A stretch of DNA of 64,000 bases from assembly GCF_963082655.1 (NCBI RefSeq), contig NC_081552.1:125955494-126019493 (forward strand), written 5' to 3'. The stretch is from Stomoxys calcitrans. Taxonomy: Eukaryota; Arthropoda; Insecta; Diptera; Muscidae. The notes beneath the pieces were generated by a model that worked only from the letters and a program-made list of their open reading frames with translations, did not search any database and had not been told where the DNA came from. Positions 32,916 through 44,668 of the stretch are shown piece by piece; within the stretch, counting starts at the first letter, position 1, and each line of letters opens with the position of its first letter. A program made the translations under genes and the position numbers.

Positions 32916-34397
32916 TTTTTATACCCTCCACCATAAGATGGGGGTATACTAATTTCGTCATTCTGTTTGTAACGACTCGATATATTCGTCTGAGACCCCA
33001 TAAAGTATATATATTCTTGATCGTCATGACATTTTATGTCGATCTAGCCATGTCCGTCCGTCTGTCCGTCTGTCTGTCGAAAGCACGCTAACTTCCGAAG
33101 GAGTATAGCTAGCCGCTTGAAATTTTGCACAAATACTTCTTATTAGTGTAGGTCAGTTGGTATTGTAAATGGGCCATATCGGTCCATGTTTTGATATAGC
33201 GGCCACATAAACCGATCTTGGGTCTTGACTTCTTGAGCCTTTAGCGTGCGCAATTCTTATCCGATTGGGATGAAATTTTGCACGACGTGTTTTGTTATGA
33301 CATCCAATAACTGTGCCGAGTATGGTTTAAATCGGTTCATAACCTGATATAGCTGCCATATAAACCGATCTTGGGTCTTGACTTCTTGAGCCTCTAGCGT
33401 GCGCAATTCTTATCCGATCAGAATGAAATTTTGCACGACGTGTTTTGTTATGATATCCAACAACTGTGCCAAGTATGGTTCAAATCGGCCCATAGCCTGA
33501 TATAGCTGCCATATAAACCGATCTTGGGTCTTGACTTCTTGAGGCTCTAGAGTGCGCAATTCTTATCCGAATGCAATGGAATTTCGCACGACGTGTTTTG
33601 TTATGATACCCAACAACTTTGTCTAGTATGGTTTAAATCGGTTCATAACCTGATATAGCTGTCATATAAACCGATCTGGGGTCTTGACTTCTTGAGCCTC
33701 TAGAGTGCGCAATTCTTAGCCAATTTGAATGAATTTTGGCACGTAGTATTTTGTTATAATATCCAAAAACTGTGCCAAGTATGGTTCAAATCGGTTCAAA
33801 ACCTGATATAGTTGTCATATAAACAGATCTGGGGATTTGACTTCTTGTGCTTCTAGAGGGCGCAATTCCTATCCGATTTGGCTGAAATTTTGCATGACGT
33901 ATTTTATTTTTACTTTCAACAACTGTGTCAAATAAGGTTCAAATCGGTTCATAACCTGATATAGCTGCTATATAAACCGATCTGGGATCTTGACTTCTTG
34001 ACCCCTAGAAGTCGCAATTATTATCCGATATGCCTGAAATTTTGTACGACGGATCCTCTCATGACCATCAACATACGTGTTTATTATGGTCTGAATCGGT
34101 CTATAGCCCGATACAGATCCCATAAAAATCGTTCTCTCTATTTTACTTCGTGAGCGCCAATGGGCGCAATTCTTATACGAATTGGCTGAAATTTTACACA
34201 GGTCTCCAACATATAATTTAATTGTGGTCCGAACCGGACCATATCTTGATATCGTTTTAATAGCAGAGCAACTCTTTTCTTATATCCTTTTTTTGCCTAA
34301 GAAGAGATGCCGGGAAAAGAACTCGACAAATGCGATCCATGGCGGAGGGTATATAAGATTCGGCCCGGCCGAACTTAGCACGCTTTTACTTGTTTTT
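32916..34397 (+). repeat. Mini-me-like family B copy B8 inserted in BEL/Pao pol
   Basis: Complete structure. The 5' part is TTTTTATACCCTCCACCATA / AGATGGGGGTATAC. The core and (GTCC)n are at 33,010-33,080. Units of about 153 bp follow. The 3' part is CCATGGCGGAGGGTATATAAG, then TTCGGCCCGGCCGAAC, then CTTTTACTTGTT. Flanking BEL pol pieces read across the insertion. Confidence 0.9.
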
Positions 34398-35269
34398 TTT
34401 AACCGGATGGTGTGGCAAAAAGTAGTGAGGCGCACTTCTCATAGAACTTGAAGTCTAAACTGGACAGATGTGCTTTAAATTCGCATACTTTACGATTACG
34501 GAATCATACTCATCTTTGAACACAGGATTACGAAGGATGCGAACTTCATTTCTCAAAAACAGAACCATAGCGGTTGCCTGTGTGTTACATAGAAATATAC
34601 CCTTGGGAAAATCTCTTTTAAACGGAAGATGAAAAACTTTGAAACGAACAATTCCTCACAAACTCTATCAGCTGCTGACAAAAAATTCTTACTTGGAATA
34701 TTCTCCACCTACCAAAATCTTGAAATCTCTTCTTTCAAAGAGATTTCCAAAAGCTTCATATAATCCTGGAATATGGAGATGGAGATTGGATGGGAATGGG
34801 GCCAGTCAAAATCCATCCAATGATGGTCTTTTGGCCCATCAAGGAACCACACACATCATACCTCACGCCGGACAGTAAGGAGGGTAGACACCACCAATCA
34901 GGATATCAATAATAGAACTCTTGTGAAATAGTGGGTCTGCTAGACACATGATATAAAAGGGCATCAGATAAATTAGGAATAACGAATGCCATTACCGAAA
35001 TCTAAGCATCATCTGCGTATCTCGAACAAAGAAGCAGAGTACATTCCTTCTGAACAGAAGCAGCCAAGGTATCATTTAGACCCAAAGCAGTCCCCAGAAA
35101 AACACCACAAGAATTGGAAGAGAAGTAGGTTTGAAAGACTCCCGTACCAGAGCTAATAGGCTGTATCGGATTAGAAGTAAAAGGTGAGTAGATTGTATTC
35201 AAACTGTATTTGTATTTGCTGGAGGCTGCACTCTTGGGTTAATGGCATCTCGATTAACGGAACTCGTGT
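34398..35269 (-). pseudogene. BEL/Pao pol fragment upstream of the B8 insertion
   Basis: Minus-strand pieces: PSLDGF near 34,820, then SKNFLSAADRVCEELF, FQVRLPFKRDFPKGIFLCNT-like text after frame changes, and RNEVRILRNPVFKDEYDSVI then VKYANLKHICPV. These are the pre-RT segment of BEL/Pao pol. The frame at 35,002-35,202 may derive from the gag-protease end (GTALGLNDTLAASVQ). It continues beyond B8 with the RT start at 32,910. Confidence 0.7.
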
Positions 35270-36026
35270 TTGTCTAGTTCTTTTCCCGGTATCTCTTTTC
35301 AGGCAAAGCTTAATAAAGGTTTGGCCCAATTCCTACCATAATTGAATCGAATGTTCGAGATCTGCTATGGTCTCTCTGCCCTTGTGTAAAATTTCAACCA
35401 AACGAATAAGAATTGAGCCCTTTAGGGGCTCAATAAATAAAATAGAAAGAACGGTTTATATGGGAGCTGTATCGGGCTGCAGACCGATTTAGACCATATT
35501 CGACACGAATGTTGAAGATCATGGGAGAAGCCGTTGTACACAATTTCAGCCAAATCAGATAAAAATTGCCCCCTCCATAGGCTCAATAACGAGATCCCAG
35601 ATCCCAGAGATACGGCAGCTATATAAGTTTATGGACCGATTTAAACCATATAATATTGGAAGTAATAACGAAACACGTCATGCAAAATTTCAGCCAAATC
35701 GGATGAGTATTGCGCCCCCTAGTGGCTCAAGAAGTCAAGATCCAAGATCGGTTTATATGGCAGCTATATCAAAACATGGACCGATATGGCCTATTTACAA
35801 TCCTAACCGACCTACACTAATATGAAAAATTTGTGTAAAATCCCAAGCGACTAGCTTTACTCGTTCGAAAGTTAGAGTTCTTTCGACAGACAGACAGACG
35901 GACATGGCTAGATCGACTTAAAATTTCATGACGATCAAGAATACATATCTTAAACAATTATTTCGAAGAGTTACAAACGGAATGACTAAATTAGTATAAC
36001 CCCATCTTATGGTGGAGGGTATAAAA
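35270..36026 (-). repeat. Mini-me-like family B copy B9 (3' hairpin missing)
   Basis: Starts in the leader ('gttcttttcccggtatctct'), contains about three B units, GACAGACAGACAGACGGAC and CATGGCTAG, and ends ATCTTATGGTGGAGGGTATA then AAA. Confidence 0.8.
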
Positions 36027-36173
36027 TCATTACTACTGAAACCTTCCACATACAATGAGCATGCACCACAAATTAATTAATTTATTATTTCTAAAATAAC
36101 TATTCAACTCAATAACTATTCACTAAATTTATAAAAATTAAAATCAATTCGAATTCGATTCAATTATTTTCAT

Positions 36174-38256
36174 TTTATACCCACCACCGAAGGATGGGGG
36201 TATATTAATTTTGTCATTCCGTGCAACATTGCAACACATCGAAATATCCATTTCCGACCCTATAAAGTATAAATATTCTTGATCAGCGTAAAAATCTAAG
36301 ACGATCTAGGCATGTCCGTCCGTCTAACTGTTGAAATCACGCTACAGTCTTTAAAAATAGAGATATTGAGCTGAAATTTTGCACAGATTCATTTTTTGTC
36401 CTATATCTTGATATAGCCCCCATAATAGACCGATCCGCCGATTTAGGGTCTTAGGCCCATAAAAGCCTCATTTATTATCCGATTTTGCTGAAATTTGGGG
36501 CAGTGGATTGTGTTAGGCCCTTCGACATCCTTCGTCAATTTGGCTCAGATCGGTCCAGATTTGGATATAGCTGCCATATAGACCGATCCTTCGATTTAGG
36601 GTCTAAGGCCCATAAAAGCCACCTTTTTTATCCGATTTCGCTGAAATTTGAAACAGTGAGTTGTGTATGGCCCATCGACATTCATCGTTAATTTGGCTCA
36701 GATCGGTCTAGATTTGGATATAGCTGCCATATAGATCGATCCTCCGATTTATGGTGCTAGTCCCATAAAAGGCACATTTATTGTCCGATTTTGCTGAAAT
36801 TTGGGACAGTGAGTTGTGTTAGGACCTTCGACATCTTTCTTCAATTTGGTCCAGATCGGTTCAGATTTGGATATAGCTGTCATATAGACTGATTTCTTGA
36901 TTTATGGTTTTGGGCCCATAAAATGCTCATTTATTGTCCGATGACGCCGAAATTTGGAACAGTGAGTTAAGTTAAGCCCTTTGACATACTTCTGCAATAT
37001 CGCACAGATCGGCCCAGATTTAGATATAGCTGCCATATAGACCGATATTTAGGTTTTAGGTTTTGGGGCCATAAAAGACGCATTTATTGTCCGATGTCGC
37101 TGAAATTTGAGACAGTGAGTTTGGTTAGGCTCATCGACGTCCTTCCTTAATTTTGCCCAGATCGGTCCAGATTTGGATATAGCTGCCATATAGACCGATC
37201 CTCCGGTTTAGGGTCTAAGGCCCATAAAAGCCACATTTTTTATCCGATTTCGCTGAAATTTGGAACAGTGAGTTGTGTAAGACCCATCGACATTCATCGT
37301 TAATTTGGCTCAGATCGGTCCAGATTTGGATATAGCTGCCATATAGATCGATCCTCCGATTTATGGTGCTAGTCCCATAAAAGGCACATTTATTGTCTGA
37401 TTTTGCTGAAATTTGGGACAGTGAGTTGTGTTAGGACCTTGGACATCTTTCTTCAATTTGGTCCAGATCGGTTCAGATTTGGATATAGACTGATTTCTTG
37501 ATTTATGGTTTTGGGCCCATAAAATACTCATTAATTGTCCGATGTCGCCGAAATTTGGAACAGTGAGTTAAGTTAAGTCCCTTGACATACCTCTGCAATA
37601 TCGCACAGATCAGTTCAGATTTGGATACAGCTGCCATATAGACTGATATCTAGGTTTTAGGTTTTGGGGCCATAAAAGATGCATTTATTGTCCGATGTCA
37701 CTGAAATTTGACACAGTGAGTTTGGTTAGGCTCATCGACGTCCTTCCTTAATTTTGCCCAGATCGGTCCAGATTTAAATATAGCTGCCATATAGACCGAT
37801 CTCTCGACTTTGGGCCCATAAAAGCGACATTAATTGTCCGATTTCGCTGAAATTTGGGACAGTGCTTTGTGTTAGGCTCTTCGACATTTTTATGCAACTT
37901 GGCCCAAATCGGTCCCGATTTGGATATACCTGTCATGTAGACCGATATCTCGATTCAATGTCTTGGCCCCATAAAAGGCGCATTTATAATCCGATTTCAC
38001 TGAAATTTGGCACAGTGACTTATGTTAGGCTTCTCGACATCCGTGTCGTATATAGTTCAGATCGGTTTATTTTTAGATATGGCTAATGTACTTATTAGTA
38101 TTTGGTCCAAATCGGAACATATTTGGATATAACTGATATGGGACATAAGGTATAAAATTTTCACCGAATTTTGATGAAAGGTGGTTTACATATATACCCG
38201 AGGTGATGGGTATTCAAAGTTCGGCCCGGCCGAACTTAAGGCCTTTTTACTTGTTA
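36174..38256 (+). repeat. Mini-me-like family A copy A5, long form
   Basis: It has the 5' hairpin TATACCCACCACCGAAGGAT, the core at 36,265-36,325 and about ten units. Two multi-unit blocks (around 36,540-37,130 and 37,150-37,740) resemble each other closely, suggesting amplification of blocks of units. The 3' end is CGAGGTGATGGGTATTC, GTTCGGCCCGGCCGAAC, GCCTTTTTACTTGTT. Four short open frames follow the 51-codon unit. Confidence 0.88.
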
Positions 38257-39030
38257 TATACACCACCGAAAGATTGAATTGATTGAAGATTGACACCACC
38301 ATATTGAAATTTGGAACAGTGAGTTGTGTAAGGCCTTTCGATATCCCACTTCAATTTGGCTCTGATCGGTTCAGATTTGGATATAGCTGCCATATAGACC
38401 GATATCTCGATAAGCCGCATTTATTGTTCGATGTCGCCGATATTTGGGACAGTAATTTAAGTTAGACCCCTCTACATCTTTCTTCAATTTGGCCCAGATC
38501 GGTTCAGATTGGGATATAGCTGCTATATGAACCGATCTCTCGATTTAAGGTTTTTGGTCCTTAAAAGGCCGAATTCGCTGAAATTTGGGACAGTGAGTTG
38601 TGTTAGGTCCTTCGACATCCCTCTTCAAGTTTACCCAAATCGGTTAAGATTTGGATATAGCTGCCATATAGACCGATCTCTCGATTTCAAATCTTAGCCC
38701 CATAAAAGGCTTATTTATAGTCCAATTTCGCTCAACCTTGGCACACTAATATATGTAAGGCTTTTTGACATCCCTGTCGTATATGGTTCAGATCGGTCTA
38801 TCTTTGGATATGGCTACCAAAAAGGCCAATATTTTGTTCCACAAAATTGAACAGTGACTGATACTTATTAGACCTCTCAATATCCGTGTCGAATTTGGTC
38901 CAAATCGGACCATATTTCGATAAAGCTGCTATGGGAGCATAAATTATGAATTTTTCACCGGATTACGACAAAAGATGGTTTACATATATTCCCGAGGGTA
39001 TCTAAAGTTCGGCCCGGCCGTCTTTATACT
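38257..39030 (+). repeat. Mini-me-like family A copy A6, tandem to A5
   Basis: Begins TATACACCACCGAAAGATTG directly after the A5 terminus, lacks the core, carries about four units and ends in 'gagggtatctaaagttcggc' with a broken 3' hairpin (CCGGCCGTCTTT). Confidence 0.75.
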
Positions 39031-40174
39031 AGTTGCATTTGCGCCATTTGTATCCCTTAAGCTGCTTTTACACGATTAGACTTGTGATATGAGCTATCAC
39101 TTTCTGTATTCATGAGACTTGTCTTATATACCTCAAATACCAATAGAGTGTACTCGGAGGATACATACCGATTCGCATGTATTCTCATATGTATTGTAAA
39201 TTTTTGGTAGACATGTGTCTGCCAACATTAGGGTGGCGCGAGTAGTAAGGAGGGACACACATCTTAATGGACGCTTCGCGATTCGCTTGGGATTGCATTG
39301 ATCAAAAAAGTCCACGAGACCATACGTTCACGTTGAAGTCGAGCTTTCAGATTTTGACTTGCAGTTTTTCTCAGACTTTTGTCATGTTTTTTTCGATATT
39401 TTGTCCCATAACAGCCAAACCATTGAGATTTTCGATTCAATACCAAGACAATAGTTAAGAACTCTCTAGTACATCATATCAGGCAGTTTTGGCCTTGAGA
39501 AAGTGCAAATATTCCGTTAAAATATTGTTAACTAACCATTTTCAGTTCCTCATAGCGCAAAATCATAAAAATTTTCAATTTCTTGTTTTTATTCTGGTTC
39601 TTTATTTTATTCTGTTTATATTATTTCTTATATTTTATGCTTCTATTGTTTTCAGTGCATTTGACGCATTGTTGTTAATTTATTGTAAACCATCACAGCT
39701 TCAAATGTACATTAAATTAAATACGCATTTTAAAATATCTGACGCAAATGTAAGCTTTAGAAATAATTGTTTCATGTATAAACTGTGCAGTGCTAATTAA
39801 AAACATGTACACTCTACATGTATGTAGGTATGTATGTTCGATAAAATAAAAGCTCGATTTAATCGAAAAAGTTGCATATTCATTCCAAAATTTATTTGTA
39901 ATGCTAATGACTATGATTAAAAATTTGATATAAATCTCTGCATGAAAAGATTATGTTACATTTTTGTGCCCTTAATCATAAAATGGGGATATACTATACT
40001 ATCGATATAGCTTCCATTTATACCGACCTACCGATCTGACATCTTGACCCTCAGAGCGCGCAATTATTATCCAAATTTTACTATTATTTATCACAGTCAT
40101 GTCAAATTCTGCTTATATCAGTCCATAATTTGTCTGGCTTCTATTTCGACAGGTTTCCTTATTTGGAAATATCA
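39031..40174. other. Unassigned AT-rich region with MITE-like remnant
   Basis: 39,058-39,130 (CTTTTACACGATTAGACTTG.., 'cactttctgtattcatgag') resembles the left arm of the 18.6 kb MITE. 39,830-39,900 carries the 'aaaaagttgcatattcattc' word seen inverted at 18.36 kb. The 103-codon frame at 39,489-39,800 is hydrophobic because the DNA is T-rich and shows no family. Confidence 0.4.
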
Positions 40175-40973
40175 TAAGGATAGCTGTAGAGACCTTTATA
40201 AGATCGAACAAAAATTGGGGCTTCCGAGGGCTCACTCAAGAAGTCAAATCAGGAGATGGGCTTATGTGGGAGCTTTATAAGATTAAAGACCGATTTGAAC
40301 CGTACTTGGCACAGTTGTTGGAAGTTATAGCAGAACATTACGTGCAAAACTTCAGCTAAATCGGATTAAAATTGCGACTTCCAGGGACTCAAGAAGTCAA
40401 ATCGGGAGATCGGTTTATATGGGAGCTATATCAGGTTATTGACCGACTCGGACCGTACTTGTCACAGTTGTTGGAAGTCATAACAGAACACCGCATACAA
40501 AATTTCACCCAAATGGGGCAAAAGTTGTGGCTTCCAGAGTCTCGAGAAGTCAAATCAGGAGATCGGTTTATATGGGAGCTATATCATGTTATAGAACGAT
40601 TTGGACAGTACTTCGCACAGTTATTGGAAGTCGTAACAAATCGGACAAAAATTCCGTCTTCCAAGAAGTCAAATCGTTAGATCGGTTTATGTGGAAGCTA
40701 TATTTAAATCTGAACCGATATAGCCCATTTGCAATCCTCAACGACTTACATCGATATTAAGTTTCAAGCGGCTAGCTTTTCGCGTTCGACCTCTATCGTG
40801 ATTTCGACCGACGGATGGACGGACGGACATATCTAGATCGACTCAGAACGTCGAGACGATCGAAAATATATATACCTTATGGGGCTCAGACGAATATTTC
40901 GAGGTGTGACTAGATTAGTATACCCCCATGATTAGATTAGTATACCCCCATCCTATGGTGGTGGGTATAATTT
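40175..40973 (-). repeat. Mini-me-like family E copy E2
   Basis: E units have 'ctcaagaagtcaaatc' anchors at 40,235 and 40,388, with a variant at 40,541, giving exact 153-bp spacing. Then follow GACGGATGGACGGACGGAC, CATATCTAGATCGACTC, a (TA)n and the ATCCTATGGTGGTGGGTATA end. A 'gattagtatacccccat' word is duplicated just before the hairpin (40,912-40,947). The 3' hairpin end is absent. Confidence 0.8.
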
Positions 40974-40975
40974 AA

Positions 40976-41707
40976 CTAAATTTAACACTCGTCAGACAAC
41001 CTTCATACCAAAGATTGCTTAGCTATTGCCTCTTGGATTCTTGCTTAAATATTGGAGTGAATTGTTACAAACAAAAGATGCTTGATATTGTTTGCCACAG
41101 AATAAGGCTATCTTTTAAATAGAATAAAGTTTAATTACGTTTCAAATGATGCAATGCCTCTAAAGAGGTTGAAGTCATTGTTTTTTTCAGGAGTATTGGA
41201 CCACAGCGCCTTTGTGAATCATGTGGTTGAGCGTTTAGAAGTCCTCGGCGTAAGCAAGTAAAGTGGTCGACAAAAAAAAAAAAATGAAAAGTCAAACGAT
41301 TTGAGTCCCAAAACGAGATTCTTAATTATTTTGCGTAACAATATTGGTGTAATTAAAAAAGAGAACGAACAAAAAGCAACGTACAGAAATGAAAAATATC
41401 GTAAAAAAACAATGTAATTGCTTTAAAATGTTTCCATGGAATAACTTTTGCACAATGCTTTAGTCCGGAATTGTTTGCTGTAATCTTTTGCCTTCAACTT
41501 GAATCGAAATAAGTAAAACTCATAAAGTTACATTTTATTTGTAACCCTTGAATACACACTCTCAACGAGACGAGCAAATACACTGCCCACCATACAAGAC
41601 CAAAGTCCGACATACAGCATATGGACAATGAATTGATCAACAAATATTTCGAATAATCTTATGATTCATTCTTAAAATATCTGTAAACCATTTTGATTGT
41701 TTCATTT
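40976..41707. other. Unassigned region
   Basis: AT-rich DNA with no repeat family recognised. It contains the small exon-like segment listed separately. Confidence 0.4.
41191..41261 (+). other. Possible short 3' exon or retrocopy end
   Basis: A T-run and CAG (TTTTTTTCAG, 41,181-41,190) that would serve as a splice acceptor is followed by a frame reading VLDHSAFVNHVVERLEVLGV then SK and a TAA at 41,259-41,261. A run of about 14 A starts near 41,271. This could be the last exon of an unknown gene or a 5'-truncated retrocopy with its poly(A). I do not recognise the peptide. Confidence 0.2.
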
Positions 41708-42084
41708 TTATAACCTACACCACTACTGTGGTACAGGGTATTATAACTTAGTGAATTAGTTTGTAACACCCAAAAGGAAGAGAGATAGACCCATTGATAA
41801 GTATACCGATCGACTCAGAATCACTTTCTGATTCGATTTAGCTATGTCCGTCTGTCTGTCCATGTTAATTTGTGTACAAACATGGCATGTTTTTCGACCT
41901 AGAGACGAAGCCTTTTTAAATTGGAAAAAATCGGTTCAGATTTGGATATAGGTTCCATATATATGTTCGTCCGATTTGCAGTAATAATGCAATAAAATAG
42001 TCATTTGTTAACCGATTCCTTCGAAAATTGGCAAGAAGGATTTTCTTATGACCCTCAGTTGTACAGGTAAATTTTATAGAAATA
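41708..42084 (+). repeat. Mini-me-like family F copy F1
   Basis: The 5' hairpin text is ACACCACTACTGTGGTACAG then GGTATTATAAC. Then come 'aaaaggaagagagatagacc', TTTAGCTATGTCCGTCTGTC / TGTCCATG, and a shortened body ('ggttccatatatatgttcgt'). Its right end meets a mariner MITE. Confidence 0.7.
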
Positions 42085-42295
42085 GGATTTTTTAATAGAA
42101 AGTAAATACATTTTTAATAAAACTTAGTATGAACTTTAATCAAATATACTTTTTACACTTTTTTTCTAAACCAAGCTAAAAGTAACAGCTGATAACTGAC
42201 AGAAGAAAAAATTCAATTACAGAGTCACAAGCTGTGAAAAAATTTAACAACGCCGACTATATGAAAAATCCGCAATTACTTTTTGGGCAACCCAA
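42085..42295. mobile_element. Mariner-type MITE with one complete end
   Basis: Contains 'gaactttaatcaaatatact', 'agtaacagctgataactgac' and 'gtgaaaaaatttaacaacgc', then the right end ATCCGCAATTACTTTTTGGG then CAACCCAA, followed by TA. The right end is the complement of the left end at 18,414. The left end here lacks about 24 bp. Confidence 0.75.
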
Positions 42296-42299
42296 TACA

Positions 42300-42446
42300 T
42301 TTAGTAGGTAAGGGGGAGGGTCCGCCCCCTTCAAATATCAAAACCACGGAGTCATTACGCCCCATCTGTGAAAATTTCAAGAAAATCGTTTCAGCCGTTT
42401 CTGAGCCTATAAGGAACACACAAACAAACAAACACAAATTTTTATA
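42300..42446 (-). repeat. Helitron-like family C head fragment C4
   Basis: Reverse-sense head text: 'gggggagggtccgccccctt', 'tttcagccgtttctgagcct', 'ataaggaacacacaaacaaa', then 'cacaaatttttata'. It parallels 22,730-22,920. Confidence 0.75.
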
Positions 42447-43317
42447 AAATGGGACAGCAGTCAAGACTGCTAAGACTAACAAACATATAATATACGTTTT
42501 AGCTAATTTTTGGCTCTTAAAAAAAATGCTAAATAATTGAACAAATATTACCGAATAATCACATTTACTAGAATAGCAAATGTTATGTAATGGGAGCACA
42601 CACTATTTGTGTACATTGTTTCAACAATTAAAATTTTGTCTTAAAATAGTTGTCAATTATCCACCTACATAGTGTACATTGCGTAATTTTTTGGTTAGCA
42701 AAATCGATCCAATATATTACAATCCCATCACAATCGGGAGAACTATAGCAAATTTTAATTTAGATCGTATCTGAGTATCATGAAATTGGTCAAGTAACTG
42801 TTATATATGCCACCTTACAATCCCATAATTATTGAGGCAAAGATATTTTCAGCAAACAACAGATTCTCTTCGTTTATTTCTCCTTAGAGACGAGCTTAAC
42901 GATCGCAGGTTTCTTGTTATGGAACAGGAAAGCCAGAGATCACATCATACCAATCACGGAGAGATACCTTTCGTCCAGGGTTTAGGGACAAATTCAAACA
43001 CATTTGGTGTGTAGGTTTCAACGGCCACATATTGGTAGGTCGTACCTATATCGAATAGATCGCGAAAGCGTGTCTTACGATATGAGTACGACACTAACTA
43101 AGTTCAATTTTTTTGTCCATACAACTACAATTACTCTCTTGGAAGTTGTATTAATAGATTCAAACGCTTGACGACGGCAGCTGCTCTCGCTGTTGCTGCT
43201 AATGTCCAGGTTAGAATCCCGGCCGGCCTCAAATTTTTACTTTTAAATCTTTTTGCCTGTAAAGCCTAGTACTGACTTCCACTTTTCTCAAGAACTACTG
43301 TCAAAAAGCACTTTTAA
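42447..43317. other. Unassigned region
   Basis: No recognised family. A 60-codon frame (42,832-43,014) and neighbouring text look weakly coding (DRRFLVMEQESQRSHHTNHG) but were not identified. A B-box-like GGTTAGAATCC at about 43,210 lacks a matching acceptor stem. Confidence 0.35.
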
Positions 43318-44187
43318 ACAAGTAAAAGCGTGCTAAGTTCGGCCGGGCCGAATCTTATATACCCTCCACCATAAATCGCATTTGTCGAGTTCTTTTCCCG
43401 GCATCTCTTCTTAGGCAAAACAGGATATAAGAAAAGATTTGCTCTGCTATTAGAGCGATATCAAGATATGGTCAGGTTTGGACCACAATTAAATTATATG
43501 TTGGAGACCTGTGTAAAATGTCAGCCAATTCGAATAAGAATTGCGCCCTTTGGGGGCTCAAGAAGTAAAATAGAGAGATCGATTTATATGGGAGCTGTAT
43601 CGGGGTATAGACCGATTCAGACCATAATAAACACGTATGTCATGAGAGAATTCGTCGAACAAAATTTTAGGCAAATCAGATAATAATTGCGACCTCTACA
43701 GGCTCAAGAAGTCAAGACCCAAGATCGGTTTATATGCCAGCTGTATCAGGTTATGGACCGATTTGAACCATACTTGGCACAGTTGTTGGATATCATAACA
43801 AAACACGTCGTGCAAAATTCATTCAAATCGGATAAGAATTGCGCCCTCTAGAGGCTCAAGAAGTCAAGACCCAAGATCGGTTTATATGACAGCTATATCA
43901 AAACATGGACCGATATGGCCCATTTACAATACCAACCGACCTACACTATTAAGAAGTATTTGTGCAAAATTTCAAGCGGCTAGCTTTACTCCTTCGGAAG
44001 TTAGCGTGCTTTCGACAGACAGACGGACGGACGGACGGACAGACGGACGGACATGGCTAGATCGACATAAAATGTCGCGACGATCAAGAATATATATACT
44101 TTATGGGGTCTCAGACGAATATTTCGAGTAGTTACAAACAGAATGACGAAATTAGTATACCCCCATCTTATGGTAAAGGGTATAAAA
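43318..44187 (-). repeat. Mini-me-like family B copy B10, complete but short
   Basis: Has the 3' end AACAAGTAAAAGCGTGCTAA, TTCGGCCGGGCCGAA and TATACCCTCCACCAT. Only two to three units follow, then a GACA/GACG run at about 44,015-44,050, CATGGCTAG, the core, and CATCTTATGGTAAAGGGTAT with AAAAA. Confidence 0.88.
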
Positions 44188-44668
44188 ATGGTGACGAAGA
44201 AACTGCGAACATATTCCTTAGAAGTGGTACTGAGATCTATGAGAAAAATAGTAGCGACATGTCGCTGCGTCAGTATAAATTTAGCTTCAATTAATTGCAA
44301 ATGTAATTAAATGATCATGAAATGGGCACCAATCAACTCTGCTTCAATTCTGTTGCCTTTGTTTGTATTGTTGGTAGTCTTTTGTTTGTGTTTTGGCAAA
44401 AAAAGAGTCCGTCGGATTTCGCAATAATTTAACAGTCATTTTGGCGGCGAATGAATTCGGTACTAGGCTTTAGGCCGAAGATCAATTTTTAGCTGTCAGC
44501 TGGCTATTTTAAAATGACAAACATTTTGTTATTGCAATTGAACAATGGCTGAAAAAGCTGAAAATTGAATTGCTAACAGCCAGCGCTTGCGACTATCAGC
44601 AGTTTTTTTATGAGTACATTAAAATGATGTTTATGATAAAAACACGAAATATATTTATCTTATATATA
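44188..44668. other. Unassigned spacer
   Basis: AT-rich. It contains 'tagctgtcagctggctattt' and 'ctaacagccagcgcttgcga', which are partly complementary and could form an imperfect fold. No coding evidence. Confidence 0.35.

Noticed and set aside
39489..39800. 103-codon plus-strand frame, hydrophobic, membrane-like
   Set aside because: The composition follows T-rich DNA, and no start context, neighbours or family pattern supports a gene.
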